In this document: positions 19,054 to 32,700 of the stretch, in pieces
Numbering within the stretch: the stretch's first letter is position 1
How the letters are laid out: each line of letters opens with the position of its first letter
Origin: Membranipora membranacea
Lineage: Eukaryota; Bryozoa; Gymnolaemata; Cheilostomatida; Membraniporidae
Length of the DNA stretch: 64,000 nt
Direction: 5' to 3'
Assembly (NCBI GenBank): GCA_914767715.1
Contig: OU612075.1
Location: forward strand, 11,842,001 to 11,906,000
The notes under the pieces: generated by a model
Seen by the model: only the letters and a program-made list of their open reading frames with translations
What the model was told of the DNA's origin: nothing
Databases searched by the model: none
Made by a program: the position numbers and the translations under genes

Positions 19054-19943
19054 AGTTTGTAGAATAGCTCAAGATTAATTTCCTAAGCGACTTTAATCGC
19101 TACCATAAAAGCTATTATCGCAACAACAAATACTTTCATTAGAATAAAATAACGTTATGTTGCGACTAGTCATGTAACCTGCAGGCAGCCATCAAAGCAA
19201 GCAAATAATCAATATCGAGAGGAGCATTTTTATCCGACTTCATCTCAGGAAGTTACACAAATCGATTCTTTAAACTTTACAATATGCAATTTGAGACATT
19301 GATGGATATGAGTGAAAGTAAAAAGTTGATTGGCCAATTAGCCCATAAGTTATGAGTGAAAAACTATGGAGAGAAGCATGCTGGTACTAGGGTAGTTACA
19401 TCTTTGAGAAGGCCCAGGAAAAGGTACCAGGTGCAAGCCATCAAAGTGTAGAGATCAAAAACCTTTTCTTAATTTCATAATATGCGATTTTTCAATGAAT
19501 GCAGATCAGACTCCTCATTTTTTTATTTTTCCATTTATGTGATCATTTATTTTTATGCGATCAATTAAGACAAAAAATCACTACAACTTTTAACTCTTTA
19601 CCAAATCAGAATATGCTCAGCAACCAAACTTACTCATTTTAAACAACAACTATCAAAGCACTTTAAATCTTATTAATTTTTATTACCAGTGTTTTTTTTT
19701 CTTTTTCTCTCCATTTTCCTTATTGTTTAATTTATTTGTTCTGTCACTGCATGAAAAACATTCCTATAGATGATTGTAGATTGACAATAAAAGCATGTAT
19801 GTGCAGTACATTCGATGCTATCAACCTAATACAGGATGGAAATTAGAATCGGGCAATAAAAAACTTAAAACCTTATTGTTTTTCTAAATTTAAACAGTTT
19901 AAGCTCACAAAACGACAGATTTATAGAAAATTTTATATTCCCT

Positions 19944-20018
19944 ATTAGCTACTGTGCATTAGCTGTGTTGGAAGTTATGGGGGATAACTTCCAACACAGC
20001 TAATGCACAGTAGCTAAT
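19944..20018. repeat. Perfect 35-bp inverted repeat (hairpin)
   Basis: Arm 19944-19978 is the exact reverse complement of 19984-20018, with a 5-base loop (ggggg). Arms begin attagctactgtgcattagc. No coding frame or element is obvious. Confidence 0.95.
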
Positions 20019-21420
20019 GAAAATATTCTCTTGGTGCATGGGGTAAAGCTCATAAATCAAGTATTATGGTTTGGAGTGTCAACTAAGCTGGCTAATCTCA
20101 TTTAATTATGAGAAGCGGCTCGGTTAATGACTCCGGCAACCACCAGAGATCACATTAATCAAAATTATCACCTTCACCGATAAAACGTCAAGATATAAGG
20201 TGATAGAGCAAAATTATCAATGTCTACGTTTATAGATAAAGATATGGTAAGGGTGACTTGTTACTTGTTTCAGCTTTAGTACTGATTACGTACTGACATC
20301 AGTCATATCCAAAAATAAGCTAGTGAGGCAAATCATTTTATGGAAGAGCAACAACAACAATAATATATAGGGAATCAGTTTTGTATTCTGAAAAAAATAA
20401 CAGTAATCCTGTTCATTGTTTGTTTTTTTGCTTACCAGTGAGGAAATTTTGTCTGGTCAAGCAAGGATGGCAATGCCGAATTTCTACAGCTCCATTCTGC
20501 GGCTTACGGCTCGAGGGGAGGAACTCTAAATGCAAGATTAGGAAAAGGTACAGGTGAAGGTACAATTTTGAATGTTAAGAGCCAAACGGTTACATCTGAG
20601 CCATGTGTCAATGTTTAAAAATGACAAGACATAACAGTTTGGTATAGTGTCTTCAAATTTGCCAACGTCACATGACTTCAATTCCTTCAACTTTAGTAGG
20701 AAGCGGTCACATAATCACTACTGACTGTGACCCTTACTCATATTAGCAGCCTCTGTTGAAAAACTCTGACACAGGAAAACATTCAACTTAGTCCAGGGGT
20801 GTGCATTTCATGAGCTAATAGGGATAGCCACTGCATTGATGAAAAATCAGTGTGAGCCAGCGCATATCTGCTAAGACCAGTACGACATTCTCTGGCAGAT
20901 ACTGACAAACCTACATAACAGAATGAGCAGGGATAGGTCAGTGTTAGAGGAGTCTGATTAGAGATCACAAAGTTCTGGATTCATCCCACAGGGTGCACTG
21001 TTTGTCAAGTACTACTTGATTCGGCTGTCACGGGGCATTCACCCTAGCCGACCTGGAATGATTAATTGATAATGGGCTGGCACATTTCCAAAGCCTTCAA
21101 ATCTGAAGTTGGGAATTCGAAGGTACAAAAGGACGTACACAAGCTAAGGCAGCACCTCTCATGGCCACATAGATATGGTATGCACAGTAAATCCGCTCTG
21201 TAAGGCTTAATTATTGGATAATCCAACTAATTGATGCATGATTTGTGACGCTGAAATCCCCTGACCCCTTGTGTGAAACTATTTTAATTGTAACACTAAA
21301 GTTATGGGTTTCTCTTGCTAAAGCATTCCAGGAGCTTTGTGTAGCAAGTCTATCCCACCACAGCAATAGACTTATTAGATAATTGTGTATTGGAAGCAGC
21401 AGCAGCTTCCTGTAGGAGTA
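20019..21420. other. Intergenic DNA, no gene seen
   Basis: No supported coding region. The short frames here show no domain or codon pattern, and I see no repeat that I can define. Confidence 0.5.
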
Positions 21421-21690
21421 GGAGGTGGCACCGTTGGTTAGAGCACCAGTCTTCAGCGCGCAAGTGTTGTAGGTTGTGGGTTCGAATCCCACTGTAGTCA
21501 GCTGAATACTGGGAATTATTGGACCCCTAGGCCAGGTGTGCTCCGACCTGCCTACAAACTGGGAGCAAATTGGTGCAGACAATGCGGCCTAGCCCCTAAG
21601 GCACCCGATCTCACCACCCTTTCTTCCGAATGCGGTGGGTGATGAACCCTTGAGATTTTAACCAACATTTTTTCAACCAACGGACTGATA
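21421..21690 (+). repeat. tRNA-derived SINE
   Basis: Box A (tggcaccgttgg, near 21426) and box B (ggttcgaatcc, 21479-21489) have near-consensus spacing in a tRNA-like head. The body includes ccaggtgtgctccgacctgcc and ttgagattttaacc, shared with 3125-3292. The tail end is not clear. Confidence 0.7.
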
Positions 21691-21952
21691 TGAAATGACC
21701 ATTTCATCTTTCGGAGACCAACAAGCAAATATTAATAGATTTAATTCTGTTGTCAATCTGGGCGGATTTATCATGACGCCCAGCATAAACTGATAGTCTG
21801 CTCAGCCAACCTCTTATCTCTACTATACCACAAGTTTCATGCAAGAAAACAGCTGAGACTCTTGGTTAGAACTCACATCTCACGTTGTTTAGCCCTCTTC
21901 TTGGCTTGAATCTAATTATTTGCAATGATATCAAGAGTACAAACATGTATAT

Positions 21953-22174
21953 CAGGGCCGTAGTTAAGAAAAATGGTAGGGAAGGCAAAGTTCGAGGCGA
22001 GACCAAAGCATCATCAGTAACCTCCCCGAGCAATTTAGGCCATATAATAAGCAACTTGAAATCCCAGAGGAGCTGATTCTGGCATGTATTACTCAATTAG
22101 AGTGTTTTAGGCCACTGTATTTAGCTTTCTATGGGAGGCAGTGCCTACCTGCCTCCCCTAGAACTACGGCCCTG
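21953..22174. mobile_element. MITE with CAGGGCCGTAGTT terminal inverted repeats
   Basis: The ends cagggccgtagtta (21953) and gaactacggccctg (to 22174) are inverted copies. TATAT directly flanks both sides (21948-21952 and 22175-22179), a likely target-site duplication. No transposase frame fits inside 222 bp. CAGGGCCGTAG-type ends are common in non-autonomous DNA elements; the superfamily is not assigned. Confidence 0.75.
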
Positions 22175-22179
22175 TATAT

Positions 22180-23546
22180 CCATAACTCTGCAATCTACCA
22201 GTCCCTGTTACTTGCATTAAAATGTACTGCAAACTTTCATTGATTTTTTCTCTTTTGGTTTCTGCAACATTTTGTTGTATTTAGAATATTATTTGGACTA
22301 AAATGGTGAAATGAAATAAGGCAGCAACATGGTCAGATTAGTCCGTGACTAGTGTTGCTACCATCTGATTGTTGGGAAAACGAAGGCTACCAGGCAGCCA
22401 ACCTCCCATGCAAAGCAGAAGGAGCCGCCCCCTCCTCCCCCAGTAGGTATGAATTCCTCAGGTCAACCCCAGTAGTTAACAGTGACCTCTTCCCTCTACA
22501 GCTGATGGCTCTCGTAGGGGCAAATTTCACTTTCGACCTAGTGGCTTTAACGCCAGGGGTTTTGATTAAAAGGTAACAGATAACGGTATTTAAATAGCAT
22601 TTCAGTGGGCATAATTTGATAGACAGGTGATCAGAGGCTGTGGACATATTTTCTTTGGTTAATTCACTTTTCTTTACTGAATTAGTCAGTAAGAATATAT
22701 AAGAATTTATCAATGTCCATGTTAACAACAAAAAATAAAAAACTTCAAGTTGAAATCGAATTAGAAACTTTGAGTTTGTGCGTGAGATTATTGGAGAGGT
22801 ATGCTCTGCAACTAACACTGCAGGTTGTGTATACTAGTGATATATGTGACAATTAGATCTTGACTTACACTTGCTAAAAAATGATGGCTCAACGAAATTT
22901 CGAGATATCAATCTGTCACAATCATAAGATATCTTTTTTTTTTTCATAAGAAATTTTGTTCATAAGATTTTGTTCATAAGAAATCATAAGATTTTCTGGC
23001 ACTGAGTGCAAAACATTTCGAATGAGATATATATCATATATATCATGTCCATATGGTAACAAATCCATTAAAAAGGTTTTCAGTCTCAAACTAAATTAAG
23101 TTATGACTTGCTAAAGTTAGACTCTGCGCTTCAATTAACTTCATCCAATTCGGATTTACAGTATTGTGTGGGTGTTATATCTGTTGCAATGTCTTGGCGT
23201 TCGACCGAAGTCATCTCCCCATGTAAACAAAGGAAATAACTCCAAATAGATAGTTAGAGAAAAACCGTCAGTAAACACCTGTTTGTGAGGCCAAAACAAA
23301 GTACCAGTGGCAGTAAACAAGGTGCTGAAAAGTGTTAACTACTGTTATTGGAATGAAAAGTACCCAGATGCATCGTCTATCATAATATCATGAGCCGAAT
23401 CAATCTTAATTCTAAAGCTAAAGCTCTCTTCATTCATGCTTCATAAGCACGTCCAGTAATGGGAAAAGCTATCAGTGTTGAGGGAGCAGCCATGTGACAA
23501 AGACTACCCGATACCTTTGCCTGGTAATTTGGACTTCTGACTTCCC
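22180..23546. other. Intergenic DNA, one odd open segment
   Basis: The frame at 22352-22576 (+) is open and GC-richer than its surroundings, but I do not recognise it. The rest shows A/T tracts and short tcataag repeats near 22,920-22,995. Confidence 0.4.
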
Positions 23547-23550
23547 TTAA

Positions 23551-23928
23551 AGGGCAACCAAGGTTTCAAACAAGTTCTCAGATTAGATAGATAGCAGATA
23601 GCAGGTTGCACCTTCTGCATCGGAAAAAGACAAAATCTAATTTCTGGTGATTATTCAGCCAGAATTCTTGTGAAACAATTCATTCATTAGGTACTCAAAC
23701 TAAGCTAAAATTAGAATACCACAGAGCAGTTTCCTGTTCCTGTTATTATTTAGCCTATGATCTATCAATATTACAGCAAGGTCTTTGAACCTCCCCTAAA
23801 CTGAAGCGTTACCCAGCTTAGAATCAGCAACCACTTTGAGTTTTGCGCCGCGTCATGCACAAAGCCGATGCTGCCTAGCACATCATTTACTACCAACTAA
23901 TGCATTGCTGCGAAACCTTGGTTGCCCT
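23551..23928. mobile_element. MITE with TTAA target duplication
   Basis: Terminal inverted repeats agggcaaccaaggtttc (23551 on) and gaaaccttggttgccct (to 23928) are exact over 17 bases. They are flanked on both sides by TTAA (23547-23550 and 23929-23932). TTAA duplication with A/G-rich ends fits Kolobok-like or piggyBac-like elements. The 378-bp interior has no transposase. Confidence 0.85.
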
Positions 23929-24165
23929 TTAACCTTTCCCCAGAGTCATGTAAGTGTAGTTCTGTCATTTTTTTAGTTATATTTGACTTTTCATACAAAA
24001 TTTTGATGTGATCATTTGTTTTATTAAGTGCCAAGCACCAAGGCCAATGTTTCCTATCTCAAGATCTTCTTGATACATTATAATTTTATTATATCCCTGT
24101 AATCAACAAGAGGAGGAGACAGTATTTTCTGCTGCCTAGAAAGTGGGAAATATTGTGTTTTATTT

Positions 24166-24307
24166 GGACACCCTGGGGACATGCTCTGCTACTTGCGGAC
24201 CAGGAATGGTAGAGAGAACTAGAACATGCACGATGCCACAACCAATGAATGGCGGTGCTCCATGTCAGGGGCAAGCCAGCTAAATGGTTGATTGCTTTGA
24301 GGGAACA
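24166..24307 (+). pseudogene. Third, broken copy of TSR exon 10
   Basis: Homologous to exons 10 and 10'. It retains CSATCGPG and RTRTC, but the first part (CPVDGGY) is missing and a TAA (24281-24283) replaces the Glu codon before Met. Orientation is the same as the main gene. No other TSR exon is seen nearby. Confidence 0.85.
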
Positions 24308-24309
24308 AG

Positions 24310-26736
24310 ACGTTTTATTGTCTCACACCTGCTGTGTCCTTTTTACTACTTAATCCCTGCTAAGACAAAACACAGCAGTTTACTGTAGGGTGACTTAAGA
24401 AACCAGTTTTGAGCGGGGGAGATAAATCATTTCGAACACGAGAGAGAGTTCTGTAAAAAACTTATAAATAACCCCATGAGATTTTCATTCTATGGTTTGG
24501 TTTAAATTAAAGGCCACATATATATAACATATAATAGCAAAATCAATCGCAATAAATAGAGTACATAGCAAGAGTAAAATAAACCTGAAGTTCTGCTTAC
24601 ATGTTCAATAAGGGGACAGCGCAATTCCAGTAAATGAGAAGCGCTGGTAGGAAAAACTGAAAATTTAGCAGATTAGTAATGGCTATCATAAAGTAGTAGA
24701 AGCTGTCTCTATACATTATCATGCTGAATCTTAATCTCAATCTGACCTTGACTGCTTGAGGCACAGTGCAGTTTGGGCCAACAAAGCATGTAGTTGAGAT
24801 AACAGTCTTGGTTTCAGAGAATGTCATAATCAGTGACCAGTCGGTATTTGGAGGTGAACATTCATACATATCTCAAGCTTTCGAACTTACACTAACAGGT
24901 TAGTTACTTTTTTCTATAACACCGGTAGTAGCTACGCTAGAGTGTTAGGTTTTAGTAAACTAGATTTGGAGGTGAAAGACCAAATAGCACCATTGATAAA
25001 TTTGATCCACATTGATAACTGGACAAGTACAGTTTGTTCAAAATGTCAGAGCCACTTCAATTAAAATTCTTGTATCAAATTCCTAAAAGATTATTAAATG
25101 GCTAGTAGATTTATGATTTGATTTCTTTTAATCTTGTGAGATAACTTCACAGCTTACTTCGGATGACTCAGGAGAGTCAATAAAAAGGGGGGCAGAAGCT
25201 GTGAGATCTCAAGTGCTCACAGCTCAGGCTCAGGAGATTTCGGATAGAGAGAATAAAACCAAGAAGATGGGAGCAAGTAACAGACAGCGTCAACCACTTC
25301 AAATCAGAGACCAATCTCAGTTTTATCTTTTGACGAAATCTGTTATGTATTAGGTATTTGTGTAAATTACTGTCAGCTATCAGACATCCCATCTCCGCCT
25401 TTTTGGGAGGTTCAATCGCTGTCATATAATAATGTATAACTAAACCTTTTTATCAGACAAAAATCAAAATCCAATTGCCGTTTTTTCAAGAGGAAGTCAG
25501 TTTAATTGCATTTTTATTTTTAAATTTAAAGTGATCAATGGGCAAATGCAATCTCCGGGTTTTTGGCCATGCCTATCCACAGTGATGAACTCCGGTGCAT
25601 ATAAAACCGGGGGAGCATCAAGGCTGGACAGTTCTGGTTGGAGAGCCCTTGGAGCATGTTTTTCTGGTATGGTATAGATTGCTTTTCTGGTATCTAACTT
25701 AGTTTATTATTCAAGAATACAAATTGATTTTAATGTCGAAAAGGCATCTAAACTAACTATGAGTCATTAGTAAATTGAATTAATACCTACTTGTCACAAA
25801 ATTCTAAATACAAATGTTGTGGGTAAATTTGATTAGATAAACAAAACACTTTTTGTATGGAGTTGCCTTCTTCGTCAACAGGAAGAAGTTAACTCCATAC
25901 AAAATAAACATGAGCAATAATGAGTAAAAGAGAGGTGTCTGTTCTGCCTGGGAATTCGGCCCCAAGCGGATCGAATATGAGACAATCTCTCTAACAATCA
26001 AGGTCATTGAAGTACAGTATAGTAATTGTTTGTCTGACGTAATCTAACTGGGTAATTAAGAAATTATCGAATGCTTATTATAAGAATTTTGAACAAATAA
26101 ACTATAGTTCAGCCAACACATTTAATTAATCAATAATCATCCATACAACAATATGGCTTATTGATACATAATAATTCTTAACTCTATTGTCAACATAATT
26201 CTTTTATGTCCATTCATAACTGGACCCAGTAAATCCACTATGCTATTCATCACTGATATGTCATATTCAGTCTGGTTGTTGAGGAGTGTGTGTGTGCAGG
26301 GAGTTAGGGTGTGTGTGTGTGACTTAGAAACAAGAGTTCGTTTGACAATTATAGGTCATGACTGGGGCCATGAGGGAGTTGTTATGAACGTATGCAGGGG
26401 TCTCTCCGCACAGTGCTGACGCAGATACTGGTTCAGGATATCGTTACTGCTACCTGGATAATTTTTTATTCACTAGAGGCTTTAGGCAAGCTCTAAAACA
26501 AAGGAGTGTCACCTTGCTTATTATCGTTACAAGACTAATGACTGTAGAAACTGCGGTTACTAATTCAATTTATCGCTATGCACTCCATTTCATATGAGAA
26601 TAGGAATTCATGAATGCTGCCGTGCTGCTTGAAACAACTGAAAAGTCAGCATCTTGATAAATATTCAGGATATTGCGTGCAAATCAAGTTTCTGTAACAA
26701 AAACTGTGACTATTGAAGTGATATTTAGCCTTTCAT
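24310..26736. other. Intergenic DNA upstream of the sulfotransferase
   Basis: No gene recognised. It contains an imperfect hairpin at 25852-25905 (ttttgtatggagtt / aactccatacaaaa) and short (gt)n tracts at 26,287-26,322. Promoter elements of the gene at 26737 are not clear. Confidence 0.5.
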
Positions 26737-29700
26737 ATGGGAGATAGCAGGAAAGAACTACCAAAACTTGACCTGCAAGAACTTATTCCGAAACAGAGTA
26801 GGCCGACTACAACGTGTTTTAGAAAGACAATCCGCGTTCTATGCGCCCTGACTCTCTGTTTTATTGTCGGCGTATTGGTGCATAAATCTGACACATCAAG
26901 AAGAGCATCAGTGTACTTCACTCCTGTTGTGGAAGGAGGGACTGGTTCACCTGACCGTTGGAATACTGTTGATCAGGTATGGGATGGAAGCTCAGTAAAA
27001 GAGACAAGCGATGGATTAGGGTCGGAGCTCGAGGCATGGATTCCTGATTGGTACAACCAGACAGACATAGGATCGCTACTCCGCAAGAGACGACAATCTG
27101 TCCTGTAAGTTATTTTCAAAAGTACTTTTGGAGTATTTTGTATTTAACTTCTTGAGAATAATGTTCACGTTCAGTAAAGGCAATTAGTTTCAGATCCAAC
27201 CAACTGGACCTTTCCTAAGACTGGACTACAACACATCAATAGTGATACCAAATATAGTAGTCAAAGAGCCGGGAACATGACAATCCTCTTTTTATCCTAC
27301 TCGGCAGAAAATCGGAATCCCTGTCTAAATTATGTATATTAGTGAATCAATTTCTGTACTTAGACGCTGTTAGCTGTTAGAATAGTGTCATACGACATAA
27401 TTTATATCATGACATAAATTAAATTACATGGCAAATTTACATGGCAAATTTACAGATCAATAATACCCTCTAATCACTCTTTGTGACAATGCTGGGCAAG
27501 TGCTGGACAAACAGCTTAATAACTTGTACGAACATAAGGAAACAACTTTGATATTCAGTCAATCAATACCAGTTATTGTATTCTTGATACTTTACAAATA
27601 ATTCTGATGATTGGATTTGGACTGTGATGTCATATTTCCCACGTACAGTAGGCTAACTTAGCCTGGGCAGGCTGTCTGGGATTGTTGGGAAGTCACCATT
27701 CCCCCCAGCTGCCACCCAGCCTGCCCAGGCCTAGGCTAACTTCAATCGTATATAATTACAGTGGAACAAAAGCTATTTCATCTCTTATTCATGTGATAAA
27801 AATTTTACTGGGCTTTTATAAAGCAGGCATACGCAAGGTTGGCAAGGTTGGTCGTCTGTAAGCTCAATGCATTGTGTGAAAGAAATGGGTAAAATTTTAC
27901 AAAGCTCAACAATTGGAAATTTTATGTGAACTTATAGGAAGTGCTCAGCTTTCAAATACTTCTCCCTTCAAGATCTACAGTAATAAAAACATCGATAAGT
28001 GATATTAATTGTTTACAGCAGTTTGGAATGTTAAGTGGCCTGAAATTCTACGATTGTGTTAACAGTGTAATGTTTCATAAATAAGGAAATCAACCTCTCA
28101 AACTAGGTTTCGCAGTTTTAGGTAGTTGAGCCTTGTTCTTGTCTCCTCAAACAGGATAGTACACAATATTGTTATAACATTGTTTGATCAACAACATGCC
28201 CCTTCAGGGTATTGGTTTGTTCAGCAAAGGAAGTACATGATTAATTTGTAAGCAAGCTTTATTCCTATTCACTCTGTTGATTCAATAAATCTGTTAGCTT
28301 AGGTCAACTTTGTTTATAAAGTGACAGTTCTATCATTTACATAGGTATTAGTAAAACCAAGTTCAAAAGAAACTCTCCTTTTCATGATTAGATAAAACTT
28401 AATCCAACAAGCCCTTAGTTAGCTAGCTCAGAGAGTTTAGGGCACTAGCTCATCCCAAACTCCCTAGTTCCATCAGGGAGGATGGGATATAAATATGGAT
28501 TGATTGACATGTATTTAGACTGGGGCAATAAAATCATAACTGAGAGAATGGTCTTATGAGTGAGATAACCATTTACAAAATGTCATGTCAAACTGAAAAA
28601 AAAACTTAATATTTTCAGTCTCGTACCCATGATCGAGAACAAATACTGAGCTCTGATTGGTAAATTTTTATTAATCCAAGCTCCACTCCTCCCGGCCTCC
28701 CTGGTTCCAAGTTTTATCCAAATTGCCTACATTTGAAGTTTCTTCCCCTTGAGCTGGCTGTGGCTATCGGTTGAATGAGAGCGGACTCACAATGCAGGAA
28801 ATGCGAAACCAAATTAGATCACAATTGTACTATAAGGGATCAAATCTAAGTACATTCTAGATAACACATGCAGTGCTCAGTGATACCTCTGGGATTTACT
28901 CAGGTTCATAATCACGTCATAATAAGGAGTAACACTGTTACTGTTACTCTGTTACACTGTTACTGTTACTCCTTGATTATAATGTTACACTGTTACACTG
29001 TTACTCTGTTACACTGTTACACTGTTACACTGTTACACTGTTACTCTGTTACTCTGTTACACTGTTACACTGTTACTCTGTTACTGTTACACTGTTACTC
29101 TGTTACACTGTTACACTGTTACTCTGTTACACTGTTACACTGTTACACTGTTACACTGTTACACTGTTACACTGTTACACTGTTACTCTGTTACACTGTT
29201 ACACTGTTACTCTGTTACTGTTACACTGTTACTCTGTTACACTGTTACACTGTTACTCTGTTACACTGTTACTCTGTTACTCTGTTACACTGTTACACTG
29301 TTACACTGTTACTCTGTTACACTGTTACTCTGTTACTCTGTTACACTGTTACACTGTTACTCTGTTACTGTTACACTGTTACTCTGTTACACTGTTACAC
29401 TGTTACTCTGTTACACTGTTACACTGTTACACTGTTACACTGTTACACTGTTACACTGTTACACTGTTACTCTGTTACACTGTTACACTGTTACTCTGTT
29501 ACTGTTACACTGTTACTCTGTTACACTGTTACACTGTTACTCTGTTACACTGTTACACTGTTACACTGTTACTGTTACACTGTTACACTGTTACTCTGTT
29601 ACACTGTTACACTGTTACACTGTTACACTGTTACACTGTTACTCTGTTACACTGTTACACTGTTACTCTGTTACACTGTTACTCCTTGATTATAATGTTA

Positions 29701-32700
29701 TTCCGTCTTGCGCCCCTTATGTCCACTTCAAAGATGACTGACTTATTCCATCTACTTTCAGATCAGTGTGTGAGAAGAGGAAAGCTCTGGTGGACGAAGG
29801 AATGAAACATGCATATGAGGGTGCCTACCATCTCGGCAAAGATGTACGGTAAAACTCTGAAGCTCTTTTAATCTTCTCTGTTTCTTCATACACTAAGTCT
29901 TATTGTTGACCGCCCTATTGAACGGGACTCTTTTTGTGCAATTGGCTTGTGTGAGGAAGATACCCCATACTCTTGGCCGCCGTGGCTGGCTACTCTTTCA
30001 AAGAGGGAGAGGGGGTCTTTATACTGCGCGCAAGAACACAGAAGACCTACTCAATGTTCTCTCATAAGTTAGGGGAGATCTCCCCTTAGCCAGTAGGCAA
30101 ACTGTGGTAGCGGATTACGGCTACAGAATTGGCTATTTGGTGGCCTGTAGTATCTTGGGTGACCCAGTGGCTTCAAGTGGGATATTGTGTCATAATTATT
30201 ATGTTTACACATAAATTTCTACACCTCTTTCTCCCTGTAGAAAAATAGAGTTGAAAATACAAATTGCCCTAGAAGCCATCAATATTTTTGGCGTCATTAT
30301 ATTTGTATGATATTTTGGATCAGAGGTTTGGGAACTCGGTTTGATCAGTGTACAAACTTGCGTTCAAATCCAGGAGCCCATTCCTCTATTGAACATTATA
30401 TTACACTACATTATATTTCATTACATTACATTATATCCCCTATATTACATTTACAATGTAATGCGACAAACTTTCACTTTAAGTTTATTGAGTACTTGAA
30501 ATAAGTTTGTAATGGTGTTTGCTGCAAAATATCTATGGCCACTCAAAATTCTATCTTAGTGCATAGAGGTTCACAAACGATAACATCTGAACATTTGATG
30601 CAATCTTCTTGTATTGTAAATAGATATACTATACTTCTGGCATGCTGTGTTTGCTTGGAAACTCAGAGATAAAATTAATTTGAACACTGCTGCATCCTAG
30701 CCCGGGGCAGGCTGCCCAGGCTAGCTAAATCCAATCAGCTTATCTTACTCAAGTTCACTTTATGTGCTAGCCACTGATATTTTATAAAAAGCTTTTTTGT
30801 ATAATGAATTAGTTTCCACTTAAAGTGGCTCGACCCGGTATATAAGGGCCAGTCAATGTAAAGCGATCACCCAGCCATATCAAATTCAAATGGGGTTAGC
30901 AGCATTCAAATTCCTCCTGCTTTTTCGGAATTAAGAGGAGAAGCAGTGAATTATTTTTAATGGGAATCAGACAAGCTGATGCGGAATTGTGCGATACACA
31001 TGCCCAATAAATTTTCATTCCAATAATGGCATTGGAAAGTGGTGAAAATATGACTGATGTCATATGAAATAGCCCAGTTCCGATGATTTCAAATCATCCG
31101 CTTCAAAATATACGAGCTCTTATTGGTCAATTTTGACGTTATGATTTATGGTTTTAGAGGTTGCCTAGATACCGTTGTCAAGATTGAAATTGACCGTTGT
31201 AATTAAACCCTATAATCCCAAGTGTGATGAGCCAACACAACAATAGCTATATCATACGCTTCTATTCAACTTCATTTATGGGTGTCTGCGAATCACAATT
31301 TCTTATATAACACACTTGACCACTTGAGAACGCAACATGGACTGGCTGTTAGAGGCGGAGACCAAGGCCATTCTCCGCCTCTAATTACGTTGCTCAGCCA
31401 ATGGTCTTGCCTGTCACTTCACATGATTAATCCCCGTGCACCCCCTTCGATTCCTTCCTGCATATTTGTATCAAGGCCTCTATCGCTCTAAATGGCTCTG
31501 CTGTTACGCTGATGCACACCCCAGATCATCTTGGCAGTCTAAATTTAATAGTTTCAGTACTAATTTTCGATTTCACCAGAAAATAAGACAAATCAATTTC
31601 AGCTTTTGTTTCTCACATATGCCCTCATGTGCAAGCGTATATTTGTTGTCCAAAATGTAGCAATTTAGGAATTTCCAAGAAGAGTAGTAGATCTCACTTA
31701 TGCTATTAGTTACCTGATCTCACTGGGAATTCCAAAATGTTGCATTGTGGGATAGTAATGACAATGCCTTGTTGGCTCAGTTAGATGGATGATTTTTTAA
31801 ATTTTGTATTTGTAGGGAAGGATCGGTTTTTCACAACATAATCAGCTAGGTGTATGTTACACGCCGAAAGCTGGCAGCACTTACTGGCAAGAACTTTTGA
31901 AGACAATTTCTCTCCGAGGAAGAGCTGTGACATCTCGCCTCAGACCTTACGCTCTCACGACTGTGGACAAATATTTCACTAGAACGGTGCGTATCGTCCT
32001 GTGAAAAAATAAATACATATTTATATGTTTATGGTAGCGGCCTACAAAATCATATTATTGATCGAGAAAAAATATCAGTCCGTTTTTTTTCCAATCGATG
32101 TCACAATTAAAATGTCAGGTCAATGATTTCAATTCCATAAGGCTGTCATCAATGTCGAACACTGGTGTTTTGAGTTTGAGGAGATGTAAATGTTACTCAG
32201 CTTATTTTAGCCGTAAGCAGACAGCTCTAAACAGGGCTTTTTTAGCCTTTTTACGAGGCCACATGTTTTTTTTGTGGTGTAGATTAGAGCTAAAACAGCG
32301 GATGGCAACTGCTCATACTATACCGAGAAATACATGGCCACCAAACAAACCAAAAAAACTAAAACCAATGGCCACGTCACAAGGCTAGGGCTTTCTGACA
32401 TGATTCATAACAACCATGATGAATTTGCTAGCAATTCAAAATTTCTTCTTTCAAAAACAAAAACATTTCTAACCCAAGATGATTAAAAGAAAGGGAAATG
32501 TAATTAATAATGTTAATAATTACATATGTTATTTGTTATGTCTGTTTATTGATCACGCTGTACATCCAATGTGATACTTCTTGAGGCCTCTCCGCGTGAG
32601 GCTGAATTGATAAAGATAAGAAAATAATTTCCTGCATAGCGAAGTTTCCAACGCTAGAGTCAATATAATATCCGTTCTGTTTAATCTAATCACAAGTTTT

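Noticed and set aside
21421-21495. tRNA gene on the plus strand
   Set aside because: The promoter boxes look good, but stems are not convincing and a second partial copy of the body lies at 3.1 kb, indicating a SINE.
22352-22576. 74-codon + frame
   Set aside because: Open and GC-richer, but without recognisable motif, start context or splice partners.
28410-28510. Another tRNA-derived SINE (gctagctcagagagtttagg)
   Set aside because: There is only a box-A-like start and no credible box B, so it is too weak to call.
28868-29689. 273-codon frame rich in Leu-His-Cys-Tyr-Thr-Val
   Set aside because: It is a translation of the tgttac satellite inside a sulfotransferase intron, with no splice or start context.
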